A stretch of DNA of 64,000 bases from Tepidiphilus sp. J10 (GCA_945897955.1 CAMDGQ010000005.1:1-64000); one strand, 5' to 3'; numbered from the stretch's first letter, positions 17,490-28,889 are shown. A program made the numbers and translations. The notes: generated by a model from the letters alone, not told the origin.

Positions 17490-19706
17490 GTGCAATCCAA
17501 AATATCCTCACGCTTTGCTGACTCCCGACGTCCAATGCTGCTTCCTCTGGGCGCCGCCTTGATGGCGGTATCGCTTAACGCTCAGGCAGAACCCGCCGCC
17601 GAGAAAACGCTGGCCACGGTCAGCGTCAAGGCCGATGCCGAAATCCTCCAGGATGGCATGCGCGCCACCATCACCCGTGTCGGCAAGACGCTGCAAGACC
17701 CGCATGACATCCCGCAGGCGGTCACCACGGTGACCAACAAGATCATGGAAGAGCAACAGGTCGGCAGTCTGCGCGAGGCGTTGCGCAACGTTTCAGGCCT
17801 CACCTTCAACGCCGCCGAGGGCGGCCGCTCCGGCGACAACATGATGCTGCGCGGCTTCTATACCTTCGGCGACATGTACCTGGACGGCATCCGCGACACC
17901 GCCCAGTACAACCGTGAAACCTTCAATCTGGAACAGGTCGATGTGCTGCGCGGCGCCGGTGCTATGCTGTTCGGGCGCGGCCAGGCCGGCGGCGTCATCA
18001 ACCAGGTCAGCAAGACGCCGTTGCTGACCGATCGTCACAAGGTGACCGGCAGCGTTGGCACGGACAGTTATCTGGAAGCTACCGGCGACTTCAACAAGCG
18101 CTTGGGCGAGACCACCGCCATCCGCGTCAATGTCATGCACCGCGACGAGGGAAGCTGGCGATCCAATCCGGCCAGCGGCACCGAGGCGGAGCTGCACCGC
18201 GAGGGCCTGGCCGCCAGCCTGGGTCTGGGGATCAGCACTGATGACGAATTCACGCTCAGCCACCTGGTCACCACGGTGGACGACAACCCGGATTACGGCA
18301 TCAGCTTCGACGCGGCCACGCGACGCCCGGGCACGACTTTTTCGCCCGGCACATTCTGGGGCAGCGGGCTCAATTTCGACGAGGGCGAAACCCGCATCAC
18401 CACCGCCACCTATTCACATCGCTTCTCGCCGAAAAGCGAATGGCGCACGCAACTGCGCCATGCCGAATACGAGCGCAGCTACTGGGCGCGAACCCCCAGC
18501 CTCACTGTCGCGCCGACCGCCAACGGCGCGTTGTGCACGACCCCGACCACCTGCAACGCCGGTCCGACACGCGCGATGGACTATAAAACCGACACCCTGC
18601 AAAGCGACTTCAACAACAAGTTCAAGGCCTGGGGCATGGGACACGAATTCCTGCTCGGCATGGAGTATTTGAAGGAAGACAGCTTCCGCAACGGCTTGCA
18701 GAACGTCGGCGGCACCACCAGCGCCAACCCGCCACGCTTCACGCCTTACCTGGCTTCCACCACGGCGACGCCGACCACCTTCAAATCCGATTCCTACGCG
18801 GCTTACTTCCAGGACACGATCGAATTTGTGCCGAACTGGAAAGCCACGCTGGGCGCGCGGCGTGACCAGATGGACGCCACCTACTCCAGCGTGACCTCGC
18901 CCGCGCTGAAGTACGGCGAATGGAGCACCCGCGCCGCGCTGTCCTACCATCCCGCGGACGAAACCCACTATTACCTCGGCTTCAGCGATTCCTTCAGCCC
19001 GACCGCCGACCTGTACCAGCTCACCGTCGCGCCGCAGCCGGCAGAGCGCAGCAAAGTGCTGGAACTGGGCGCCAAATGGATGCTGTTCGAGGGCGATCTC
19101 GCGCTCCGGGCGGCGCTGTATCGCGCCGACAAGGATTGGGAACGCAATACCGATCTGGAATCCACCGCCGCGATTCTGACAAAGAAGCGGCGCACCGACG
19201 GTTTCGAGCTGGAAGTGGCCGGACGCGTCAACGAGAACTGGGAAGTGTTCTCCGGCCTGGCCTTGATGGACGCGAAGATTCTCGACACCGCCGAAAACAT
19301 CAATGCAACCACGGGCGTCATCACCAAGGGCAATCTCGCCTACATCGGCCAGCGCGCGCGCAACACGCCCAGGTACACCTTCAACCTGTGGAGCACCTAC
19401 ACGCTCGGCGGTGGTTGGAAAGTGGGCGGCGGGGTGGAAGCCAAGGGCGACCGTTACGGCTACAACCCCAGTGGCGCCGGCGCGATTCCCACCCTGCCGG
19501 GCGGCGCCGAATTCCATCCCAACACCGCGCCGGCATACGAGCGCTGGGACGCGATGCTCGCTTACGAACAGAAGAAGTGGGGCGTTCGCCTCAACGTGCA
19601 GAACCTGTTCGACAAGGTCTATTACGACTCGGTCTACGACAACGGCGGCTTCACCGTGCCGGGCGCCAAGCGCAAGTTGATCCTGACCGGCGAGTACAAA
19701 TTCTGA
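17490..19706 (+). CDS. TonB-dependent siderophore receptor, Fiu-like
   Basis: This 738-residue protein starts at a GTG preceded by AAGGAG. It has a signal peptide ending near LNAQAEP, a plug domain (IPQAVTTVTNKIMEEQQ, LREALRNVSGLTF, MLRGFYTFGDMYLDG, DVLRGAGAMLFGRGQAGGVI) and a barrel ending in the aromatic GEYKF typical of outer-membrane proteins. The plug resembles catecholate receptors of the Fiu type; the following piuC/ybiX gene pairs with fiu-like receptors elsewhere. Ligand is inferred, not proven. It lies in the iron operon 107 bases after exbD. Confidence 0.9.
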   Translation: MQSKISSRFADSRRPMLLPLGAALMAVSLNAQAEPAAEKTLATVSVKADAEILQDGMRATITRVGKTLQDPHDIPQAVTTVTNKIMEEQQVGSLREALRNVSGLTFNAAEGGRSGDNMMLRGFYTFGDMYLDGIRDTAQYNRETFNLEQVDVLRGAGAMLFGRGQAGGVINQVSKTPLLTDRHKVTGSVGTDSYLEATGDFNKRLGETTAIRVNVMHRDEGSWRSNPASGTEAELHREGLAASLGLGISTDDEFTLSHLVTTVDDNPDYGISFDAATRRPGTTFSPGTFWGSGLNFDEGETRITTATYSHRFSPKSEWRTQLRHAEYERSYWARTPSLTVAPTANGALCTTPTTCNAGPTRAMDYKTDTLQSDFNNKFKAWGMGHEFLLGMEYLKEDSFRNGLQNVGGTTSANPPRFTPYLASTTATPTTFKSDSYAAYFQDTIEFVPNWKATLGARRDQMDATYSSVTSPALKYGEWSTRAALSYHPADETHYYLGFSDSFSPTADLYQLTVAPQPAERSKVLELGAKWMLFEGDLALRAALYRADKDWERNTDLESTAAILTKKRRTDGFELEVAGRVNENWEVFSGLALMDAKILDTAENINATTGVITKGNLAYIGQRARNTPRYTFNLWSTYTLGGGWKVGGGVEAKGDRYGYNPSGAGAIPTLPGGAEFHPNTAPAYERWDAMLAYEQKKWGVRLNVQNLFDKVYYDSVYDNGGFTVPGAKRKLILTGEYKF

Positions 19707-19769
19707 TCGTGTCCGCTGTCATTTACGCCAAGGGCGTGAATGACGGTATTTCTCAGGATTACAGCCCCC

Positions 19770-20450
19770 ATGCTCCTCACCATCGACGACATCCTCACCC
19801 CGGAAGAACTCGCCAAAGCGCGCGATCTGCTGGATCGCTCGCTTTGGGCCAGCGGCCAGATCACCGCCGGCACGCAGGCGGCGCGGGCCAAGAACAACCG
19901 GCAACTGGCGGAGGATGCCGAGCATCTGCCGGCCTTGCGTCGACTGGTGCTGGCGGCATTGCAGCGCAATCCGATGTTCTTCACGGCGGCGCTGCCGCTG
20001 AAAATCCTGCCGCCGTTCTTCAACCGCTACGGCGGCGACGCCAACCATTACGGCTGGCATACCGACAACGCCATGCGCTTAGCACCCGATAGCGGCTATG
20101 TTCGCGCCGATGTCTCGGCGACCCTGTTTCTGTCCGACCCGGAAGAATACGAAGGCGGCCTGCTCACCATCGAGGACACCTTCGGCAACCACGGCGTCAA
20201 ACTCAAGGCGGGCAGCATGGTGCTGTATCCGTCCTCCTCGATCCATCAAGTGACCGCCGTGACGCGCGGCCAACGCAGCGCCTGCTTCATGTTCATCGAA
20301 AGCATGGTGCGCGACCCCGGCCAACGGCGGCTGCTGTTCGACATGGACATGGCCTTGCTCGACCTGCGCGCGCGGTTGGGCGAAGCTGATTCGGTAGTGC
20401 GCCTGACCGGCGCGTACCACAACCTGTTGAGACGCTGGGCAAGCTCATGA
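19770..20450 (+). CDS. piuC: Fe(II)/2-oxoglutarate PKHD-type hydroxylase (PiuC/YbiX)
   Basis: From MLLTIDDIL the product is 226 residues, the normal length for the PiuC/YbiX family. The double-stranded beta-helix iron site is visible as HTDNAMR (His and Asp) and the distal His in SSIHQVTAVTRGQR, where Arg binds 2-oxoglutarate. These enzymes accompany siderophore receptors of the Fiu/PiuA type; their substrate is uncertain. An upstream in-frame ATG at 19740 exists, but the family start matches 19770. Last gene of the iron operon, followed by a terminator hairpin. Confidence 0.92.
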   Translation: MLLTIDDILTPEELAKARDLLDRSLWASGQITAGTQAARAKNNRQLAEDAEHLPALRRLVLAALQRNPMFFTAALPLKILPPFFNRYGGDANHYGWHTDNAMRLAPDSGYVRADVSATLFLSDPEEYEGGLLTIEDTFGNHGVKLKAGSMVLYPSSSIHQVTAVTRGQRSACFMFIESMVRDPGQRRLLFDMDMALLDLRARLGEADSVVRLTGAYHNLLRRWASS

Positions 20451-20540
20451 GCCGCCTGGCACAACCGAGCGATCAGGCCTTTTCTTGTTCGCGATTTCCT
20501 TTGTCAGCCAGCCACCCGGACGCGGTTTTTCCCTCCAGCT

Positions 20541-20563
20541 GCGGGCAGCCCGCTGATTTTTTT
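20541..20563 (+). terminator. Rho-independent terminator after the iron operon
   Basis: GCGGG (20541-20545), loop CAG, CCCGC (20549-20553) and a run of seven T (20557-20563). It ends one base before the apparent ATG of the next gene, so it either closes the iron operon or attenuates entry into the hydroxy-acid dehydrogenase gene. Confidence 0.6.
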
Positions 20564-20564
20564 C

Positions 20565-21650
20565 ATGTCTGAACCGCGCCTGGACAGCTTGCCGGCCGCT
20601 ATCGAAACGGCCGGCGACTATGAAGCCCATGCCGCCACCCGGCTCGACCCGGTCGCCTGGCGCTATCTGCAAGACGGCAGCGGCAAGGGATTGACGCTGG
20701 CCGCCAATCGACGGGCGTTCGAAGCGGCAAGCCTGCTGCCGCGTCCGCTGGTCGATGTGCGCGGCGGCCATACCCGCCTGAACCTGTTCGGTCAGACACT
20801 GGCGCATCCGATCATGCTGGCGCCGATTGCCTATCAACGACTGTTTCATGCCGATGGCGAATGCGCCAGCGCGATGGCCGCCGCGGCCCAGGGCGGCGCT
20901 TTCTGGGTCAGCAGTCTGGCCAGCCAGACGCTGGAAAGCATCGCCGATGCCAGTCGGCAAACCGGCGACGCGCCCTGGTTCCAGCTTTATTGGCAGGGCG
21001 AGCGCGCTTCCACCTTGCGCCTGACGCGGCGCGCCGAAGCGGCGGGCTATCCAGTGCTGATGCTGACTGTCGATGCGCCGGTGAAACTGGCCACGCTGCA
21101 ACTCCCCGGCGCCGTTCAGGCGGTCAACCTGGAACGACCGCTGACGGCAGACCCGCCACCGCCAAACGGCAGCCCGGTATTCGATGGCTGGATGGCGCGG
21201 GCGCCGACCTGGGACGACCTAGCCTGGCTGCGCGACCAGCTTCGTCAACCTCTGATCCTCAAGGGCATCCTGCATCCCGATGACGCCGAACACGCGATCA
21301 GGCTGGGTTGCGACGGGCTGGTGGTGTCGAATCACGGCGGTCGCGTCCTCGATGGCGCGCCGGCCAGCCTCGACGCACTGCCGGAGATACTGGCGCGGGT
21401 GGCGGGGAGGGTTCCGGTTCTGCTCGATAGCGGCATCCGCGATGGCCGCGATGTGTTCAAGGCGCTCAGCCTGGGGGCCAGCGCGGTGCTGCTTGGACGG
21501 CCCTATATCTGGGGCCTGACCAGCGCGGGGGCGATCGGCGTCGCCCATGTCATTCGCCTGTTGCGCGACGAACTGGAGATGTCGATGGCGCTATGCGGCT
21601 GCAAGACGCTGGCGGACTTGAATATGTCGCAACGCGGCCACGCCGCGTAG
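20565..21650 (+). CDS. FMN-dependent alpha-hydroxy-acid dehydrogenase/oxidase
   Basis: The 361-residue protein belongs to the lactate oxidase/glycolate oxidase/LldD family. It has PIMLAPIAYQRLFH, FQLYWQGER, the catalytic LILKGI lysine, the active-site His in VVSNHGGR and the FMN phosphate loop DSGIRDGRDVFKAL followed by LLGRPYIWG. It oxidises a 2-hydroxy acid to the keto acid; the exact substrate cannot be read. Odd: the ATG directly follows a hairpin plus T-run and has no Shine-Dalgarno, so the true start may be a few codons downstream (TTG at residue 9) or the mRNA may be leaderless. Confidence 0.88.
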   Translation: MSEPRLDSLPAAIETAGDYEAHAATRLDPVAWRYLQDGSGKGLTLAANRRAFEAASLLPRPLVDVRGGHTRLNLFGQTLAHPIMLAPIAYQRLFHADGECASAMAAAAQGGAFWVSSLASQTLESIADASRQTGDAPWFQLYWQGERASTLRLTRRAEAAGYPVLMLTVDAPVKLATLQLPGAVQAVNLERPLTADPPPPNGSPVFDGWMARAPTWDDLAWLRDQLRQPLILKGILHPDDAEHAIRLGCDGLVVSNHGGRVLDGAPASLDALPEILARVAGRVPVLLDSGIRDGRDVFKALSLGASAVLLGRPYIWGLTSAGAIGVAHVIRLLRDELEMSMALCGCKTLADLNMSQRGHAA

Positions 21651-21879
21651 CCTCGGGACGACCAGCTCCGCCAACACCGCGCCTCACGCCAATTACTCGG
21701 CGATGCGGATGAACCAGCTCAAACCCGTTCGCGCCGGCGCGATAACTGGAACCCGTTCCACCTGATATCCCCGCTCCGCATCAAGCGGTAACTTGATTTC
21801 TTCACAAGCGCGGGGTGGAGAGCGCGGCAGGCTGAAGATGGTCGATAACAGCAACGGATTTCCCCCGTAAAATCGCCGC

Positions 21880-23879
<2,000 letters not shown>

Positions 23880-23894
23880 TATCTGGAGATAAAC

Positions 23895-24716
23895 ATGCAC
23901 AAACCATTCCGCCTTACCCTCTCCCTGATTGCCTTGTCACTCGCCGCACTCGGCGTTTCCAGCCAGGTGCTGGCGCAACAACCGATTCTCATCACCCCCG
24001 CAGGCGCCCCCAATCCTTACCTGCCCAGCGCATTCCCGTCGCCCTTGCCGTTCGGTCTGCCGACCATCGGCCTGCCCACGCTGCCCAGCTTGCCGAGTCT
24101 GCCGACGCTACCCGGCATTCCCGATCTGCGTGGCATTCCGGTGCCGCTCATCGGCACGCTGTCGCCTACGCCGACCAAACCTTACACGATGCGCCCCGGC
24201 ATTCCGGACGGCGTCAAGACGCAGATGATGCAGATGATGATGCCGATCATGAGCAGCGTATTCCGCATGTCGATGCCGGATGCGATGAACTGGTTCACGC
24301 TGAAAATCAAGGCCAAGCCGGGCCTGAGCTTTGACGATGTTGTCGAGTCGATGATGCTGCGCGCCAACAAGCTGAACTTCAAATATGTTGGCAACAACCT
24401 GATGTACAAGGATTTTCAGGCTGTGCTGGGCGACATGACGGCGCCGCGAATCGAAGTGCACAGCTTCTGCGACATCGCCGTTGGCCGCGATCTGCTCAAG
24501 ATCAGCCCGGAATTCCTGGTATTCCTGCCCTGTCGGATCGGCGTCATGGAAGATGCCGACAAGCAAATCTGGGTAATGATGCTGGACTGGAACCTGGAAT
24601 GGATCGGCGGTTACGAGAAACAGATGGGCGTATCGCCGGAACTCTCCAAGGGCGCCATCGATATCCGCAAGAAGATGGCGGAAATCATGCAGGCCGGCGC
24701 CGACGGCGATCTTTGA
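23895..24716 (+). CDS. Exported DUF302-type protein with Pro/Leu-rich linker
   Basis: The 273-residue product has a signal peptide ending near SQVLAQ, then a low-complexity stretch at about residues 45-95 in which LP/IP/TLP words repeat (LPTLPSLPSLPTLPG), a methionine-rich patch (MMQMMMPIMSS) and a C-terminal domain that reads like DUF302 (FDDVVESMMLRANKLNFKYVG, FCDIAVGRDLL, FLPCRIGVMEDADKQIWVM). DUF302 proteins recur in sulfur-oxidising and other respiratory bacteria; their biochemical role is not settled. It lies 15 bases after glnB with a GGAG site and is probably co-transcribed, though functional linkage to nitrogen control is unlikely. Confidence 0.75.
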   Translation: MHKPFRLTLSLIALSLAALGVSSQVLAQQPILITPAGAPNPYLPSAFPSPLPFGLPTIGLPTLPSLPSLPTLPGIPDLRGIPVPLIGTLSPTPTKPYTMRPGIPDGVKTQMMQMMMPIMSSVFRMSMPDAMNWFTLKIKAKPGLSFDDVVESMMLRANKLNFKYVGNNLMYKDFQAVLGDMTAPRIEVHSFCDIAVGRDLLKISPEFLVFLPCRIGVMEDADKQIWVMMLDWNLEWIGGYEKQMGVSPELSKGAIDIRKKMAEIMQAGADGDL

Positions 24717-24721
24717 TAAAG

Positions 24722-26107
24722 CTATAGGTTCTGCGCAACCTTGCTGCGCGAAAGCGGCGGGTTGCGATCGAAATAGCGCTTGATGCCGGTCACGATGGCG
24801 CTTGCCATCTTGTCCTGGTAATCGTCATCGTTGAGACGTTTTTCTTCCTCCGGGTTCGAGATGAACGCTGTCTCGATCAGGATGGAAGGAATGTCCGGCG
24901 CTTTCAGTACCGCAAAGCCCGCTTGTTCGACACGTGGTTTATGCAGCCGGTTGATGCCGCCGATTTCTTCCAGCACGGCTGACCCCACTTTCAGGCTGTC
25001 GCTGATCTGCGCGGTCTGTGAAAGATCGATCAGCGTCTGCTTCAGATACACGTCCTTCATGCCGACATTGACGCCGCCAATAAGGTCGGCGTCATTTTCG
25101 TTCTTTGCCAGCCATTTCGCGGCAGCGGAGGTTGCGCCTTTTTCCGAAAGTGCAAACACCGAGGAGCCGCGCGCATGCGGCTTGATGAAGGCATCGGCAT
25201 GCACCGAGACGAACAAGTCGGCCTGAGCGCGCCGCGCCTTGTTCACCCTTTCGTGCAACGGAATGAAATAGTCGCCATCGCGGGTCAGGTAAGCGCGCAT
25301 GTTTTCCTGTTTGTCGATCAGCCCCTTGAGTCGACGAGCGATGGACAACGTGATGTCTTTCTCGTAGGAACCTTTGGCCCCCTTGGCACCGGGGTCTTCG
25401 CCGCCATGGCCGGCATCGATGGCGATGGTGATCAGCCGGACGAATTCGGGTTTCTCAGGTTTGGCGACTGTATCGTGTTTCACCGGTTTTTCCGGCTTCA
25501 CCACGCTACGCAGATCAGTCACTTTCGACCCGGATTTTTCTTCCGCTTTGGCGGCCGACTTGGCTGCCTCGCTTCGCTTTTCAGCCGTCTCGATGGCGTC
25601 TTCGACCTGTTTCTCGAACGCATCCAGCGAGGCCGGGTAAATATCCATCACCAGGCGATGACCATAGTCACCCATCGGCTTCAGCGTGAACAGTTGCGGC
25701 ATCGCCTCCGTCTTCAGTTCCACCACCAGACGGGTGACACCCGGCCGGTTGCGCGCCACGCGTATCGAGTTGATATAAACATCCTGTGGCGTGACCTTGC
25801 TGGCGACATCGGCGAGCATGGGCTCGGGATTGACGCCTTCGAGGTCGACAACGATGCGCTCCGGATTCTTCAGGCTGAAGTGCTTGTAGCGGATCGCCGC
25901 ATCGAACTCGATGGCAATCCGACTGTATTCCGGCGAAGGCCAGACACGCGCCGCCTTGGCGATGATCGTCGTGACCGGTGCGGCGACAGCGGGAACGGTT
26001 TTGTCGACCGGATCGGCAGACAGCACCGGCAACGCCAGAAAAACGCCTGCGCACAGCGCCAGCAAGCGCCTGAAAGCGGTATTCAAAGTCCCAGCCGTCC
26101 CATGCAT
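24722..26107 (-). CDS. amiC: N-acetylmuramoyl-L-alanine amidase AmiC-type
   Basis: The 461-residue protein has a hydrophobic signal sequence, an AMIN domain (about 45-150; YSRIAIEFDAAIRYKHFSL) for septal targeting, a charged linker and an Amidase_3 zinc domain with IAIDAGHGGEDPG, the catalytic-site Glu in GSYEKDITL, LFVSVHADAF and IETAFISNPEEE. It cleaves peptide stems from glycan chains at division. It overlaps tsaE by 25 bases, the standard tsaE-amiC arrangement. Confidence 0.96.
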   Translation of the reverse strand: MHGTAGTLNTAFRRLLALCAGVFLALPVLSADPVDKTVPAVAAPVTTIIAKAARVWPSPEYSRIAIEFDAAIRYKHFSLKNPERIVVDLEGVNPEPMLADVASKVTPQDVYINSIRVARNRPGVTRLVVELKTEAMPQLFTLKPMGDYGHRLVMDIYPASLDAFEKQVEDAIETAEKRSEAAKSAAKAEEKSGSKVTDLRSVVKPEKPVKHDTVAKPEKPEFVRLITIAIDAGHGGEDPGAKGAKGSYEKDITLSIARRLKGLIDKQENMRAYLTRDGDYFIPLHERVNKARRAQADLFVSVHADAFIKPHARGSSVFALSEKGATSAAAKWLAKNENDADLIGGVNVGMKDVYLKQTLIDLSQTAQISDSLKVGSAVLEEIGGINRLHKPRVEQAGFAVLKAPDIPSILIETAFISNPEEEKRLNDDDYQDKMASAIVTGIKRYFDRNPPLSRSKVAQNL

Positions 26108-26574
26108 GCGCGTCCTGCCTCCGTCAAGGCTTCAAGGCGAATCCTGCGTCCGCTATCCGGAATTTCGAACAGCACCCGCAAATCCGGTTGCGGCAAGCGT
26201 CCGCCGGCTTTCGCAGGCCATTCGACCAAACAAACACTGTCTGCATTGAAATATTCACGAAACCCCGCGTCTTCCCACTCATCTGGATCAGTGAATCTAT
26301 ACAAATCAAAGTGATATAGATTAAACCTCGACAACTCATAAAGTTCAACCAAAGTATAGGTCGGGCTCTTGACTCGGCCGGAAAAACCCAGTTCCCGCAA
26401 CACGCCGCGCGTCAAGGTGGTTTTGCCCGCGCCCAGATCGCCCACCAACCAGATGTTCAGGCCTGCGGCAAGCGCGCGCGCCAGCCGTGCGCCCAGAACC
26501 AGCGTGGCGTTTTCGTCCGGCAAGTCGATACAAATATCCGCTGGCTGGCTCACGTTATCATCCCTGCATGCCAT
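26083..26574 (-). CDS. tsaE: tRNA t6A modification ATPase TsaE
   Basis: From MACRDDNVS the product is 163 residues. It has the Walker A loop GDLGAGKTTL, SPTYTLVELY and the VCLVEWPAK motif conserved in TsaE, the ATPase partner of TsaB/TsaD in threonylcarbamoyl-adenosine synthesis. The ATG at 26574 was preferred to an upstream TTG (26595). Its 5' end overlaps the divergent queG start by seven bases, and its 3' end overlaps amiC. Confidence 0.95.
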   Translation of the reverse strand: MACRDDNVSQPADICIDLPDENATLVLGARLARALAAGLNIWLVGDLGAGKTTLTRGVLRELGFSGRVKSPTYTLVELYELSRFNLYHFDLYRFTDPDEWEDAGFREYFNADSVCLVEWPAKAGGRLPQPDLRVLFEIPDSGRRIRLEALTEAGRACMGRLGL

Positions 26575-27662
26575 CAAAACCTGACTCAGCAACATTGGCC
26601 GGACTGAAGCCCCGCATGCGCGCCTGGGGGCAGGAACTGGGCTTCAGCGCCATCGGCTTTGCGGCGACAGATCTGGGCGATGCTGAACACGGACTCATGG
26701 CTTGGCTTGCGGCTGGCTATCACGGTGGAATGGATTATATGGCGCGCCATGGCGCCAACCGCGCAAAGCCGGCCGAATTGCTGCCCGGCACCGCCACTAT
26801 CATCAGCGCGCGCATGGATTATCTGCCGGACGCAGCCGATGCCTGGTGCAACCTGGCTGATCCTGAGCGCGCCTACGTTTCCCGCTATGCCCTCGGGCGT
26901 GATTACCACAAACTGATTCGCGGCCGCTTGCAGCAACTTGGCGAACGTCTGGCGGCGGCGACAGGCGGCTGCATGTTCCGCGCTTTCAGCGACAGCGCCC
27001 CGGTGATGGAGGTCGAACTGGCCGGAAAGGCGGCTCTGGGCTGGCGCGGCAAGCACACCTTGCTGCTTGATCGCTGTGGTTCCTGGTCATTTCTTGGCGA
27101 ACTGTTTGTCGATCTCGCCTTTGAACCCGATGTGCCCGGAGCCGGCCATTGCGGTTCGTGCCAGGCCTGCATCGAAATCTGTCCGACCCAAGCAATCCTG
27201 GCCCCCTACAAACTCGACGCGCGGCGCTGCATTTCCTATCTCACCATCGAACATGCCGGCCCGGTTCCCATCGAACTGCGTCCACTCATGGGCAACCGCA
27301 TCTATGGTTGTGACGACTGCCAACTCGCCTGCCCGTGGAACCGCTTCGCCCGGTTCAGCGCGGAGCCCGATTTTCAGGCGCGCAATCAGCTCGACAGTAC
27401 GACCTTGCTGGAAATCTTCGCCTGGAATGAAAGCGAATTCCTTAAACGGCTGGAAGGTTCGGCAATCCGCCGGATCGGCCATGAACGCTGGTTGCGCAAC
27501 ATCGCCATTGCCCTGGGCAACGCCCTCGCCCATGCACCTGAAAACGCGGCCGCCATTGTCAACGCTTTGCATGCTCGCTCAGACCACCCGTCGGCGCAGT
27601 TGCGTGAGCATCTACAATGGGCGCTTTCCCAGCAGAGCAGAAACAATGCCGACCGAACTTGA
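26568..27662 (+). CDS. queG: Epoxyqueuosine reductase QueG
   Basis: The 364-residue protein reduces epoxyqueuosine to queuosine in tRNA, using a cobalamin and two [4Fe-4S] clusters. The clusters are visible as CGSCQACIEICPTQAI and YGCDDCQLACPWNRF. The C-terminal HEAT-like region ends with REHLQWAL. The start at MPSKPDS (26568) fits family length. It is divergent from tsaE and overlaps murI by 17 bases. Confidence 0.96.
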   Translation: MPSKPDSATLAGLKPRMRAWGQELGFSAIGFAATDLGDAEHGLMAWLAAGYHGGMDYMARHGANRAKPAELLPGTATIISARMDYLPDAADAWCNLADPERAYVSRYALGRDYHKLIRGRLQQLGERLAAATGGCMFRAFSDSAPVMEVELAGKAALGWRGKHTLLLDRCGSWSFLGELFVDLAFEPDVPGAGHCGSCQACIEICPTQAILAPYKLDARRCISYLTIEHAGPVPIELRPLMGNRIYGCDDCQLACPWNRFARFSAEPDFQARNQLDSTTLLEIFAWNESEFLKRLEGSAIRRIGHERWLRNIAIALGNALAHAPENAAAIVNALHARSDHPSAQLREHLQWALSQQSRNNADRT

Positions 27663-28458
27663 TCCGCGCAGCCCGATTGGTGTCTTCGATTCCGGCGTCG
27701 GCGGTCTCACCGTTGTGCGTGCGCTGATGGAGCGCCTGCCGTTCGAGTCGATTCATTATTTTGGCGACACCGCGCGTGTGCCTTACGGCGTCAAGTCTGT
27801 ACAGACCATTGCGCATTACACGACGCAAATCGCCGAATTTCTGCTTGAAAAACGCGTCAAGGTTCTGATCATCGCCTGCAACACGATGGCTGCCGTAGCC
27901 GCCCAGGTCGTGCGCGACCTGTCGCCGACCCCGGTACTCGACGTCATCGACGCCGGTGCGCTGGCCGCGCTGGCCGCCACACGCAGTCGCCGCATCGGCG
28001 TCATCGGCACGCCGACCACGATCAACAGCAACGCCTACGCCCGCGCCATCCACAGCATCGAACCCGATGTGCGCCTGACCTCGCAAGCCTGCGCTCTGCT
28101 GGTGCCGCTGGTCGAGGAAGGCTGGCTGGATCATCAGGTAACGCGCCTGACCGCACAGGAGTACCTGAAACCGGTGTTGGCCGAGCAGGTCGACAGCCTG
28201 GTCCTGGGTTGCACGCATTACCCATTACTGAAATCGCTGTTGCAGGAAGTTGTCGGCCCCGGCATCACCCTGGTCGATTCCGCCGACGCCATGGCTGAAC
28301 AGACCGCTGCGCTGCTCACCGACCTGAACCTGCACAACCCGAACAGAACTGCGCCCGAGTACCATTTCTGGGTGACCGATGTACCGCTACGCTTCCAGAC
28401 CATCGGCGAGCGTTTTCTCGGTCGCAGCCTGAGCAACGTGCATGTCGTGCAGTGGTAG
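27646..28458 (+). CDS. murI: Glutamate racemase MurI
   Basis: The 270-residue protein interconverts L- and D-glutamate for peptidoglycan. Both catalytic cysteines are seen, in ACNTMAA and LGCTHYPLL, along with the FDSGVGGLTV start motif and DTARVPYG. The ATG lies inside the end of queG, so translation is coupled. A cytochrome c gene follows after 108 bases. Confidence 0.96.
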   Translation: MPTELDPRSPIGVFDSGVGGLTVVRALMERLPFESIHYFGDTARVPYGVKSVQTIAHYTTQIAEFLLEKRVKVLIIACNTMAAVAAQVVRDLSPTPVLDVIDAGALAALAATRSRRIGVIGTPTTINSNAYARAIHSIEPDVRLTSQACALLVPLVEEGWLDHQVTRLTAQEYLKPVLAEQVDSLVLGCTHYPLLKSLLQEVVGPGITLVDSADAMAEQTAALLTDLNLHNPNRTAPEYHFWVTDVPLRFQTIGERFLGRSLSNVHVVQW

Positions 28459-28566
28459 CCCCATATTGGCAATTGATTTAAGTCATTGCGCAGTGAGAAC
28501 ATTCGCATACACTTCGGCCCGGTTTTTCCGGTCTTTTTTGTAGTTCAACCCTGAAAAGGAAATCTG

Positions 28567-28869
28567 ATGAAAGCACTCTCCGCAGTAGTCCTCGCCGCCG
28601 CAGTTCTGATGTCCGGCTCCGCCCTCGCCAGTGCCGATCTCGCCAAGAAGAACGGCTGCGTCGCCTGCCACGATGCCGCAGTGAAGAAGATCGGACCGAC
28701 CTGGAAAGATATTGCAGCCAAGAACAAGGCCGACAAGGACGCCGAGAAAACCCTGGTCGCCGCGATCGCCAAGGGTGGCAAGGACAAATACGGCAAGATC
28801 CCGATGCCGCCGCAGCCGAAGGCCGCCGGCGACGCCGCCGCGCTGGCCAAGTGGATCATGACGCACTGA
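28567..28869 (+). CDS. Small periplasmic c-type cytochrome (class I)
   Basis: The 100-residue product has a signal peptide cleaved near SALASA, one haem site CVACH and the distal axial Met in KIPMPPQ; the arrangement of about 80 mature residues matches the c551/c552 class. It carries electrons in the periplasm, donor and acceptor unknown. AAGGAAA precedes the ATG and a strong terminator follows, so it is a single-gene transcript. Confidence 0.93.
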   Translation: MKALSAVVLAAAVLMSGSALASADLAKKNGCVACHDAAVKKIGPTWKDIAAKNKADKDAEKTLVAAIAKGGKDKYGKIPMPPQPKAAGDAAALAKWIMTH

Positions 28870-28889
28870 TCTGCTGTCCATGCGGATTG

